Shown here: positions 8,029-14,120 of the stretch, in pieces
Layout of the letters: the number at the start of each line of letters is the position of its first letter
How positions within the stretch are numbered: the first letter of the stretch is position 1
Assembly (NCBI GenBank): GCA_903934275.1
Contig: CAIZNF010000586.1
Coordinates: forward strand, 1 to 15,040
Length of the DNA: 15,040 nt
Direction of reading: 5' to 3'
Source of the DNA: an uncultured Nitrosomonadales bacterium
GTDB lineage: Bacteria; Pseudomonadota; Gammaproteobacteria; Burkholderiales; Gallionellaceae
Position numbers and translations under genes: made by a program
The notes under the pieces: model-generated
Told to the model about the DNA's origin: nothing
What the model saw: only the letters and a program-made list of their open reading frames with translations
Database searches by the model: none

Positions 8029-9587
8029 GCGTGCCCGCAGGGCTGTCTCCCGTTCCGCCACTCGCGCCACCGCCGCGTCTGGCAAGCCTCAAGCTCAACA
8101 ACTTCCGCGCCTTCCCCGAGCCTGAAATATTCAGCCTTGAAGGCAAGAACCTGCTCGTCTATGGCGAAAACGGCAGCGGCAAAAGCTCGATCTTCGCGGC
8201 ACTGCGCGCGCTGTTTCGTCATCCCAGCCCACCGCCGACGCTGAATTCCAAACACGCCTTCGAGAATAAATTCAAACAGCCTCAAGGTGGCCCGTGGTCG
8301 GTGGAAGCGGTATTCACCAACGGCAAGACCGTCACCTGGGCCAACACCGGCCTGCAAGGCGATAAGTCGCTGCGTAATGAAATCGCGCTCAAGGCCGCCA
8401 TGCTCGATTACCGCGCCTTGATGGAGACCAACCACTTGCACGGCGAGGATCGGGTAAATCTATTCGAGGTCATCGTCAACAACCTGCTGGCAAGCTACGG
8501 CATCACTGGCCCCGGCATTTACCCGTTCCCCACATCTGGCACGGCACAGGTAGCGATCAGCGAATACTGGGGTAAGTTGACAACTATTCGGGAGTCTATC
8601 GGAAATAAATCCAACGCAATCCCGCCCAGAATTTTGCAAGCCTGCCAAGGGTTCAACGCGGGGGTGAACGCTGCACTGAATGCAGTAAATGGCCTGTTGC
8701 CGGTGCTCTTGCGCGATCTAAAGTACCAGGACATGCAGGTGAAGCCATTGACGTTTTCCGGCCTGATACCCAATGCAAGCCATTGGTTGTCTGCTCGGCA
8801 ATATGGCGGCCAGGAAATCTGGCTGGAAGTGGGTTACCGGGGCGAAGCGCTCCAGCACCCCCACCTGTTCTTGAACGAAGCGCGCCTATCCGCCTTGGGA
8901 CTGGCGATCTATCTGGCAGGACGTTTGGCGCTGGTGCAACAAGCCACCGGCGAGGCACCAAAGTTGCTGGTGCTGGACGATGTGCTTATTGGCATCGACC
9001 ATTCCAACCGACTGCCGGTGCTGGATGTTCTGAACAAATATTTCGCAGACTGGCAAGTAGTCTTGCTCACCCACGATAGGACTTGGTTCGACCTGGCGCG
9101 GGCACATCTGCCAAAACAAGAGTGGATTTATTACGAGGTGTATGAGGGCGACCCAAGTGCAGCCGCGCCCATGCCTATTGCCTACAAGGTTGAGTCAGAA
9201 CTTCCGAGGGCTTTGCTAAACAAAGGCACTTCGCTCATGCCGGACTACTGTGAAGCCGCTGCAAATTACACACGACAGGCATTTGAGCTGGGAATGCGTA
9301 TTGCCTGTGAAGTGATTCCGATTGAAATGCCTTTCAAACAATCGTCTAAAAATCATAAATCCCAAGAGCTCCTCGGCAAATTGGCGAACTGGAAGGTCAA
9401 AGGACGCTTGGACAAGCAAGGCGTAACACAAAAGGACTGGGACTCAATTCTTCATCGTCTCCAGATGTTCAAGGATATTGTGATGAACCCCTATTCCCAC
9501 CCCAGCGCGCCCAACATTCCCAAACAGGAAATCGCCGATGCCATCGCTGCGGTTACGGCTTTTCTTGATCTGGTAGCAAAAAAATGA
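8025..9587 (+). CDS. RecF/SMC-like AAA ATPase of the helicase-methylase locus
   Basis: This is a 520-residue ABC-type ATPase. Walker A is GENGSGKSS (residues 47-55), preceded by the RecF-like segment LKLNNFRAF. A signature-like LSALGLAIYLAGRLAL precedes Walker B LLVLDDVLIGID (D318, D319), and an H-loop LLTHD has H350. The long coiled coil and zinc hook of Rad50/SMC proteins are absent. The C-terminal about 120 residues form a separate helical domain ending around MNPYSHPSAPNIPKQEIADAI (from about 487), which recalls HEPN-like C-termini, without certainty. The ATG overlaps the methylase stop (ATGA), so it is translationally coupled to it. It probably acts as a DNA-end or structure sensor that licenses the helicase or methylase, which is inference from context. 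Confidence 0.9.
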   Translation: MSVPAGLSPVPPLAPPPRLASLKLNNFRAFPEPEIFSLEGKNLLVYGENGSGKSSIFAALRALFRHPSPPPTLNSKHAFENKFKQPQGGPWSVEAVFTNGKTVTWANTGLQGDKSLRNEIALKAAMLDYRALMETNHLHGEDRVNLFEVIVNNLLASYGITGPGIYPFPTSGTAQVAISEYWGKLTTIRESIGNKSNAIPPRILQACQGFNAGVNAALNAVNGLLPVLLRDLKYQDMQVKPLTFSGLIPNASHWLSARQYGGQEIWLEVGYRGEALQHPHLFLNEARLSALGLAIYLAGRLALVQQATGEAPKLLVLDDVLIGIDHSNRLPVLDVLNKYFADWQVVLLTHDRTWFDLARAHLPKQEWIYYEVYEGDPSAAAPMPIAYKVESELPRALLNKGTSLMPDYCEAAANYTRQAFELGMRIACEVIPIEMPFKQSSKNHKSQELLGKLANWKVKGRLDKQGVTQKDWDSILHRLQMFKDIVMNPYSHPSAPNIPKQEIADAIAAVTAFLDLVAKK

Positions 9588-9687
9588 CACATCAATCCGT
9601 TCTGAAGTTCTGCTCTATCAGACCGACGACGGCAACATCCGCCACCTCATCCACGACAAAGATGAACTCGACACTTTACTGAGATAA
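9584..9687 (+). pseudogene. rhuM: Degenerate rhuM-like N-terminal fragment
   Basis: An ATG at 9584 overlaps the ATPase stop (ATGA) and begins MTHQS. The following frame (frame 1, from about 9598) reads SEVLLYQTDDGNIR, closely resembling the N-terminus of RhuM-family virulence proteins as I recall them (a segment like LYQTEDG). It then drifts and stops at TAA 9685. The reading requires a frameshift just after the start and lacks the rest of the protein. A second, clearer rhuM fragment resumes at 11506, after the AAA/DUF4276 pair. The assignment rests on one short motif and is tentative. Confidence 0.4.
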
Positions 9688-9704
9688 TACGTAACCGACA
9701 TGAC

Positions 9705-9710
9705 AAGGAG
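9705..9710 (+). promoter_or_regulatory. Strong ribosome site for the second ATPase
   Basis: AAGGAG lies five bases before the ATG at 9716 and fixes that start. Together with the 128-base gap after the previous ATPase gene, it shows that this ATPase is translated independently and is not coupled to the upstream operon. Confidence 0.8.
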
Positions 9711-9715
9711 CCAGA

Positions 9716-10924
9716 ATGGCCACATCTAATTTTATAACCCGTGTGGTGTTGCGCAACTATAAGAGCATTGCTACCTGCGATGTGCGGCTTGGTGCCCTGA
9801 CCTATCTGGTGGGTGCCAACGGGTCGGGTAAAAGCAATTTTCTCGATGCGCTGCATCTGGTGCGCGACGCACTGACCGGATCGCTCGAAAATGCGATTAA
9901 CGAACGCGGGGGATTGTCGGAAGTGCGTCGCCGGTCAAGCGGCCACCCGACCCATTTCGGCATCCGCTTGGAGTTCCGTTTGCGCAGTGGACAATCGGGT
10001 CACTACGCCTTCAATGTGGGCGCACTGCCCGGGCGGGGTTATGAGGTGCTGACCGAAGAATGTGTGCTCGGTGGTATTGGGAAAGGCCCTTTCTTTCAGC
10101 TTGATCGCGGCAAGCTAAGAGCGAGCAGCGAGACGACTTTTCCCGTTGTGACGCCAGATCGCCTCGCATTGGTGAGCGCTTCGGGCTTGTTGGTGTTCCG
10201 ACCCGTCTTCGACGCACTTACCGCGATGGGTTTTTACAACCTCAACCCGAAACTGATACGCGAACTACAAAAGCCGCAGGATGGGCGTTTACTTAAATCA
10301 GAAGGCGAAAACATCGCAAGCGTTATCGGCCATCTGGAGCGCATTAACCCGCCTGAGTCTATGAGCATCATTGCGGAATATCTAAATAACGTCGTACCGA
10401 TGGTGCATGGTGTGGCGCGCAAATCGATTGGGCCGATGGAGACATTGGAGTTCCGGCAGGACATGGCGGGCGCCAAGTATCCTTGGCATTTTCTGGCACA
10501 GAACATGTCAGACGGCACCCTGCGGGTACTGGGCGTGCTAACAGCATTGTTCCAGGGCAACGCCGATTATTCGCCTTCGTTGATCGGTATCGAGGAGCCA
10601 GAAACAGCGCTGCACCCGGCGGCTTCCTCAGTGTTGCGGGAAGCGCTGCAACGCGCGTCCGAGAAGACGCAGGTCATTGTGACCAGCCACAGCCCGGACT
10701 TACTTGATGACCGTTCCTTGGATTCGAACACATTGCTTGCCGTGGTAGCAAATGCCGGCGAGACGCGCATTGCACAGTTGGATGAGGCATCCCGCAGCGC
10801 GATGCGTGACCATCTCTTTACGGCGGGTGAGCTACTGCGACTCAATCAGATTGCCCCGGACCCGACAGTGTTGGCCGAGCAGGATAAGCAGCAATCCGAT
10901 CTTTTCGGGGAAGCAGAACAATGA
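9716..10924 (+). CDS. AAA_21/OLD-like ATPase of a two-gene TOPRIM module
   Basis: This is a 402-residue ABC-type ATPase. An N-terminal VVLRNYKSI strand leads into Walker A GANGSGKS (G33, K39). A signature-like MSDGTLRVLGVLTAL lies at about 264, Walker B LIGIEEPETALHP has E293/E294, and the H-loop VTSHSPDLLDD has H325. It lacks the C-terminal TOPRIM domain of single-chain OLD/GajA nucleases. The next gene supplies a TOPRIM-like DUF4276 protein and starts inside this gene's stop (ATGA), so the two probably form one complex. The layout parallels PARIS (AriA ATPase plus AriB DUF4435) but with a different TOPRIM-like partner. A defence role, such as sensing a phage protein or DNA state and releasing a nuclease, is inferred by analogy. 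Confidence 0.93.
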   Translation: MATSNFITRVVLRNYKSIATCDVRLGALTYLVGANGSGKSNFLDALHLVRDALTGSLENAINERGGLSEVRRRSSGHPTHFGIRLEFRLRSGQSGHYAFNVGALPGRGYEVLTEECVLGGIGKGPFFQLDRGKLRASSETTFPVVTPDRLALVSASGLLVFRPVFDALTAMGFYNLNPKLIRELQKPQDGRLLKSEGENIASVIGHLERINPPESMSIIAEYLNNVVPMVHGVARKSIGPMETLEFRQDMAGAKYPWHFLAQNMSDGTLRVLGVLTALFQGNADYSPSLIGIEEPETALHPAASSVLREALQRASEKTQVIVTSHSPDLLDDRSLDSNTLLAVVANAGETRIAQLDEASRSAMRDHLFTAGELLRLNQIAPDPTVLAEQDKQQSDLFGEAEQ

Positions 10925-11505
10925 CGGTCATCGCATCTATTGTCGAAGGCGATGGTGAAGTAGCCGCCTTGCCGATTTTGCTGCGTCGGGTGGGGGCGTG
11001 GCAGTCGCCCGAGAAAAACTTTGATGTGCTGCCGCCCATTCGCGTGCGGCGTGATCGCTTCTTAAACCGTGAAGATGAGTTTCGCCGCATGCTGCTTCTG
11101 GCTGCTGCCAAGTGCGGTGAATCCGGATGGATACTGGTGTTGCTTGATGCGGACGATGACTGCCCATCTGAACTGGGCGCACAGGTATTGGAGCGCGCAC
11201 GCGGTATCGTTCCTCACCGGCGTGTGTCTGTGGTATTGGCTAAACGGGAATACGAGGCATGGTTTCTCGCCTCCGCCGAGTCGCTGCATGGACATCGCGG
11301 GTTTACGTTTGACTTCCCGCAGAATTTCGATGCTGAGCGCCCACGCGATGCCAAGGGATGGCTTGGCGAGCGCATGGCATCTGGCACCTACCGCGAAACC
11401 ACCGACCAACCCGCCTTCTCGGCGCTGATGGATTTGCAACAGGCGATTGGGAGCAGTCGGTCGTTTCGCAAGCTATGTAGCGAGTGGTCGAAGCAGATGG
11501 TGTGA
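10921..11505 (+). CDS. DUF4276 TOPRIM-like protein, partner of the ATPase
   Basis: This is a 194-residue DUF4276-type protein. The TOPRIM-like signature is visible: a glutamate in IVEGDGE (E9, with D11 and E13) and the acidic cluster LLDADDD (D76, D78-D80), with a further family-like block KREYEAWFLA at about 108-117. In TOPRIM folds these acidic residues bind Mg and cut nucleic acid. The start codon overlaps the ATPase stop (ATGA). It is probably the nuclease effector held or triggered by the ATPase. No other known domain or membrane segment is visible. Family membership is fairly secure; nuclease activity and target are inferred. Confidence 0.88.
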   Translation: MTVIASIVEGDGEVAALPILLRRVGAWQSPEKNFDVLPPIRVRRDRFLNREDEFRRMLLLAAAKCGESGWILVLLDADDDCPSELGAQVLERARGIVPHRRVSVVLAKREYEAWFLASAESLHGHRGFTFDFPQNFDAERPRDAKGWLGERMASGTYRETTDQPAFSALMDLQQAIGSSRSFRKLCSEWSKQMV

Positions 11506-11683
11506 ACGCACTTGAACTGGCTACGACTAAAGATGGTAATTCCATGGAACAACCACAATGTCTTCACCGAAGGCGAAGTTGGCTCCCGTATCAGTAGTAA
11601 AGGATTTCTTTACAACTGCCGCCAATGGCAAACAGTCCCGCACCAGGCATTACAATCTGGAGGTGATTATTTCCGTCGGCTAA
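11506..11683 (+). pseudogene. rhuM: rhuM remnant, internal segment in broken frames
   Basis: Pieces of one RhuM-family protein appear in order across shifted frames. ELATTK at about 11514 matches what should be ELFATTK. NHNVFTEGEV follows in frame 1 at about 11551. VSVVKDFFTTAANGK and then HYNLEVIISVG follow in frame 2, ending at the TAA at 11681, where the family continues with YRV. I recognise this as the family's stretch of the form NVFxEGEL...FxTTAADGK...FYNLDxIISVGYRV. Both ends are missing and small deletions are evident, so it cannot make a working protein. It follows directly on the DUF4276 stop and runs into an hsdS tail. Confidence 0.72.
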
Positions 11684-11745
11684 ACTATTCACTCAAACAG
11701 CGCATGATGCTCAACTTGCTCACCGGAAAGGTTGGTTTGGTATGA
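11678..11745 (+). pseudogene. hsdS: hsdS remnant, C-terminal tail of a type I specificity subunit
   Basis: Frame 1 reads LNYSLKQRMMLNLLTGKVGLV and then TGA at 11743. The LLTGKV ending on a short helix is the characteristic C-terminus of HsdS specificity subunits (of the form LMQDLLTGRVRV). Only about 20 residues survive, joined directly to the rhuM fragment at about 11680, so a deletion removed the end of rhuM and most of hsdS. The TGA overlaps the ATG of the DUF4062 gene (ATGA), which preserves the ancestral gene order and coupling. Confidence 0.62.
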
Positions 11746-12038
11746 AGCCATTACGCATTTTCATCAGCAGCGTGCAGAAAGAGTTCTCCGCAGAGCGTAT
11801 CGTGCTGCGCGATTGGCTGCGCAACGATGCGTTGATGCACCGATTTTTTGAGCCGTTTTTGTTTGAGGATGTGCCAGCGGCTGATCGTCGTGCCGATGAG
11901 GTTTATCTGGATGAGGTGGCGGGTGCGACATTCACGTCGGGTTGTTTGGCGACGAGTATGGCTATGAAGATGCCGAAAGTGTTTCGCCCACCGAGCGGGA
12001 ATTTGCCCATGCCACTGCGCACCACAAGACCCGCCTGA
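11742..12038 (+). CDS. DUF4062 protein, N-terminal part (frameshifted)
   Basis: This is the start of a DUF4062 protein. The opening MKPLRIFISSVQKEFSAER, then FFEPFLFEDVPAADRRADEVYLDEVA, is the typical domain N-terminus. After about 11921 the frame departs from the family, while frame 2 carries the expected VGLFGDEYGYEDAE. Adding one G to the GGG at 11921-11923 gives YLDEVAGCDIHVGLFGDEYG and a single 500-residue protein ending at 13243. The ATG overlaps the stop of the hsdS remnant, so this gene once followed hsdS in a type I restriction operon. The residues downstream of the shift in this frame are not meaningful. Confidence 0.83.
   Translation: MKPLRIFISSVQKEFSAERIVLRDWLRNDALMHRFFEPFLFEDVPAADRRADEVYLDEVAGATFTSGCLATSMAMKMPKVFRPPSGNLPMPLRTTRPA
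11921..11923 (+). other. Apparent one-base loss in DUF4062 gene
   Basis: Family-like residues switch from frame 3 (YLDEVA) to frame 2 (CDIHVGLFGDEYG) at this GGG run. One extra G, or a C giving R instead of G, restores a continuous 500-residue protein. No slippery heptamer is present. Confidence 0.75.
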
Positions 12039-13243
12039 TTTTTGTGAGGGGCGCGGACGATCACAGCCGCCACCCCAAGATGCAGGCACTGATCGGGCGC
12101 GTGGGTAAGGAGTTGATCCGCCGCCGCTATGCCAGCACATCGGAGCTGGTTGCCGGGCTGTATGCGGCATTGGTGCAATATCTGGAATCGCATGAGCTGA
12201 TTCGCAATGGGCCGTTTGATGCGGCAGTGTGCCGCAATGCCACGCTGGCTGATCTGGATGAAGAGCGCATGGCCACTTTTCTGCACCGCGCCCGTCGCGC
12301 ACGGGGTTTTCCTCTGCCGGAGGAGGCCACGCCGGGCGAGTTGCTGACGCATCTCAATTTGCTTGATGATGGCCGCCCCACCAATGCCGCGATGCTGTTG
12401 TTCGGCAAACAGCCGCAACGGTTTCTGATTTCTTCCGAGGTGAAGTGCGCTCACTTCCACGGGCTGGAGGTGGCCAAGCCGATTCCGTCGTATCAGATTT
12501 ACAAGGGGACGGTGTTCGATCTGGTGGATCAGGCGGTGGATTTTGTGATGTCCAAAATCAATCTTTGGGTGGGTACGCGCGAAGCTGGCGCAGCCGTGCC
12601 AGTGGCATACGAAATCCCCCGCGAGGTGGTGGCAGAGGCCATCGTCAATGCTGTGGCGCATCGCGATTACACCAGCAACGGCAGCGTGCAGGTGATGTTG
12701 TTTGCCGACCGGCTGGAGGTGTGGAATCCCGGCGCTTTGCCGCCTTCGCTGACGCTGGAAAAATTGCGTCATCCCCACGGCTCCGTGCCGTTCAATCCGC
12801 AGTTGGCGGAGCCGCTTTACCTCACCAAGTACATCGAGCGCATGGGGACGGGCACGGGCGACATGATTCGCCGCTGCCGCGAAGTGGGATTGCCGGAGCC
12901 ACAGTTCACTGTGTCGGATGGGTTTGTAACGACGATCTGGCGCAAGGCCGGACAAGTCGCCACCTCGCAGCCAGAGTCACAGCCAGAGTCACAGCCAGAG
13001 TCGATAGAGTTGCGGGTGCTGAGATTGCTGACCAAAGAGCCTTTATCCAAATCGGCCATTTCCAGTGCGTTGGGGCAGAAAGAAATTTCAGGTCATCTGA
13101 ATCAGGTCATACGGGTGTTGCTGAACGATCAAACCTTGGAATACACCCTGCCCGACAAGCCCAATAGTCGTTTGCAACAATATCGGCTGACAGAAAAAGG
13201 GCGGTTGTTATTGGGTGTGTTGCAAAAAGGGAATTTGTCATGA
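11942..13243 (+). CDS. DUF4062/GHKL-ATPase/winged-helix protein, main part
   Basis: This frame carries the rest of the 500-residue protein begun at 11742; the ATG at 11942 is internal. It holds the end of DUF4062 (FGDEYGYEDAESVSPTEREF, then RLIFVRGADD). A RecG/AlbA_2-like middle follows, with LLTHLNLLDDGRPTNAAMLLFG. Next comes a GHKL-type ATP-binding fold of the HATPase_c_4 kind (IPREVVAEAIVNAVAHRDY, RLEVWNPGALPP, YIERMGTGTGDMIRRC). A three-fold QPES linker leads to a C-terminal winged helix (LRVLRLLTKEPLSKSAISSALG). Such proteins are often called RecG-like helicases, but no helicase motifs are present. A sensor or regulator beside restriction genes is likely; the exact role is unknown. Confidence 0.88.
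   Translation: MFGDEYGYEDAESVSPTEREFAHATAHHKTRLIFVRGADDHSRHPKMQALIGRVGKELIRRRYASTSELVAGLYAALVQYLESHELIRNGPFDAAVCRNATLADLDEERMATFLHRARRARGFPLPEEATPGELLTHLNLLDDGRPTNAAMLLFGKQPQRFLISSEVKCAHFHGLEVAKPIPSYQIYKGTVFDLVDQAVDFVMSKINLWVGTREAGAAVPVAYEIPREVVAEAIVNAVAHRDYTSNGSVQVMLFADRLEVWNPGALPPSLTLEKLRHPHGSVPFNPQLAEPLYLTKYIERMGTGTGDMIRRCREVGLPEPQFTVSDGFVTTIWRKAGQVATSQPESQPESQPESIELRVLRLLTKEPLSKSAISSALGQKEISGHLNQVIRVLLNDQTLEYTLPDKPNSRLQQYRLTEKGRLLLGVLQKGNLS
12968..13003 (+). repeat. Three tandem 12-bp units encoding a QPES linker
   Basis: CAGCCAGAGTCA occurs three times head to tail; the last unit ends in G instead of A. It encodes (QPES)3, between the ATP-binding domain and the C-terminal winged helix. 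In-frame tandem units of this kind can change copy number by replication slippage without breaking the protein, so linker length may vary among strains. Confidence 0.95.
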
Positions 13244-13365
13244 GCACGGACGTGCAAATAAAACGTGCCACGCAGCATCGCGAGGGGAGGCTGTTTCAAG
13301 ATGCGCAAGGCATGAATGACAAAGTATGTCCTTGGGGAAGCCAATATTCAGGATGGGGGATGTGA
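13240..13365 (+). CDS. Short ORF coupled to the DUF4062 gene, possibly a truncated gene
   Basis: A 41-codon frame begins at an ATG overlapping the previous stop (ATGA) and ends at TGA 13363, just before a probable terminator. The peptide (MSTDVQIKRATQHREG, ending SGWGM) is not recognised. The ATGA overlap, the same device as at the other junctions of this locus, suggests a start that was once used. The short length and lack of a recognisable domain suggest a small accessory peptide or the stub of a lost gene. Confidence 0.3.
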   Translation: MSTDVQIKRATQHREGRLFQDAQGMNDKVCPWGSQYSGWGM

Positions 13366-13378
13366 ACTCGTTATCCGA

Positions 13379-13402
13379 GCCACAAATTTCTGTGGCGTTT
13401 TT
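13379..13402 (+). terminator. Probable Rho-independent terminator
   Basis: GCCACA and TGTGGC form a perfect six-base stem with a six-base AATTTC loop, followed by GTTTTT. It lies 14 bases after the short ORF and 135 bases after the DUF4062 gene, and would end the operon. The stem is short and the T tract is only five bases, so strength is moderate. Confidence 0.6.
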
Positions 13403-13498
13403 GTGGCGGTCATCAGCCAAAACATGACGAATCATGCTCAATAAGCCGCATCACTATTGGCGATTTCATTGGGCATGGGTTATCATGCCTTGTTTTGG

Positions 13499-13527
13499 CG
13501 GAGGTTCAAATCCTCTCGCCCCGACCA
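13499..13527 (+). other. 3' end of a tRNA-Pro gene: likely attachment-site remnant
   Basis: The stretch reads as a T-arm (GGAGG-TTCAAAT-CCTCT, five pairs including one G-U) followed by acceptor strand CGCCCCG, A73 and CCA at 13525-13527. It closely resembles the 3' end of E. coli proL as I recall it. The 75 bases before CCA contain no matching CGGGGCG acceptor strand or anticodon arm, so this is not a full tRNA. A 3' tRNA fragment of this kind is the usual footprint of tyrosine-recombinase integration. An integrase stub lies 136 bases further on, which supports an att site. Confidence 0.68.
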
Positions 13528-13583
13528 GTTAAACACAGATGGTTGCTTAATCCCAAATAGTTCATTAGGTCATCAACCCTTGC

Positions 13584-13640
13584 AGGAGCTCGATTTATCG
13601 AGCGATTGTTGACAAATATAGCTCGATAAATCGAGCTCCT
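13584..13640. repeat. REPIN-like element: perfect 20-bp inverted repeat
   Basis: The arms AGGAGCTCGATTTATCGAGC (13584-13603) and its exact reverse complement (13621-13640) flank a 17-base spacer. Each arm is itself a near-palindrome (GCTCGAT-TT-ATCGAGC), so either a long cruciform or two small hairpins can form. Read on the minus strand, the right arm is preceded by GT, giving GTAGGAG, similar to the GTAG/GGAG signature of REP elements. Two REPs in opposite orientation form a REPIN, a unit mobilised by RAYT transposases. No RAYT gene is in the window. Confidence 0.9.
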
Positions 13641-13662
13641 ACATGCTAATGGATAATCTGAG

Positions 13663-13836
13663 TTAATTGAAGCGCATTTTTGTGGCTACGCTGAACATTT
13701 CGTCGATTTCTCCTCGCTCATTGCTTTTGTTTGCACCATCAACCCATTTCGCATAAATCTTGAGCAGCATTTGTATGTTCGCGTGGTCGAGTTGCGTGGC
13801 CACCCACATCGTGTTTGCGTCCGTTGCCATACTCAT
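13663..13836 (-). pseudogene. Tyrosine integrase, C-terminal stub
   Basis: On the minus strand, 57 residues read MWVATQLDHANIQMLLKIYAKW and onward to a natural TAA. This is the end of a phage-type tyrosine recombinase: the conserved LGH box (here LDH) and the catalytic tyrosine in KIYAKW are present. The start region is gone: an in-frame TAG lies about 30 bases upstream of the first ATG, and the catalytic Arg/Lys and N-terminal domains are absent. The G-to-D change in the LGH box is further decay. It sits beside the tRNA-Pro 3' fragment, as an integrase should. Confidence 0.82.
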
Positions 13837-13892
13837 TCCGCTAGAGCCATAATTTTGCTATTTTTGTAGTAATGGTTATTGGGAGAGCGATG

Positions 13893-14120
13893 ATGGTAAT
13901 GCCAGCCAGAATTGATGACACGTTGTACGAGCAGGCGCGCGCCGAAGCGCTGGTTGAGCACCGCACCATTGCCGGGCAGGTCGAGTATTGGGCGACGGTT
14001 GGCCGTGCATCACTCGACAACCCCGATCTACCGGTTAGTTTTGTAGCGGAAGCACTGGTCTCGATGCGTGAGCCGCGCGATCAGACCACATCCTTTGTGC
14101 CACGCAATCGCCGCGCATGA
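13893..14120 (+). CDS. ParD-like antitoxin
   Basis: The protein is 75 residues (MVMPARIDDTLYEQARAEAL, then HRTIAGQVEYWATVGRA). The RTIAGQVEYWA block is characteristic of ParD-like antitoxins with a ribbon-helix-helix-type N-terminus. GGGAG at 13881-13885 favours the ATG at 13893 (seven-base spacing), or 13890. Starting further upstream at 13872 would lose the ribosome site. The stop overlaps the toxin ATG (ATGA), giving the usual antitoxin-first coupling. It would bind the toxin and repress the pair's promoter. Confidence 0.75.
   Translation: MVMPARIDDTLYEQARAEALVEHRTIAGQVEYWATVGRASLDNPDLPVSFVAEALVSMREPRDQTTSFVPRNRRA

Noticed and set aside
13452..13527. A complete tRNA gene ending in CCA
   Set aside because: Only the T-arm and 3' acceptor strand are present. 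The upstream bases do not pair with the acceptor and give no D- or anticodon arm.
13584..13640. CRISPR repeat
   Set aside because: There is a single inverted pair with no direct-repeat/spacer array; this is a REPIN-like palindrome pair.
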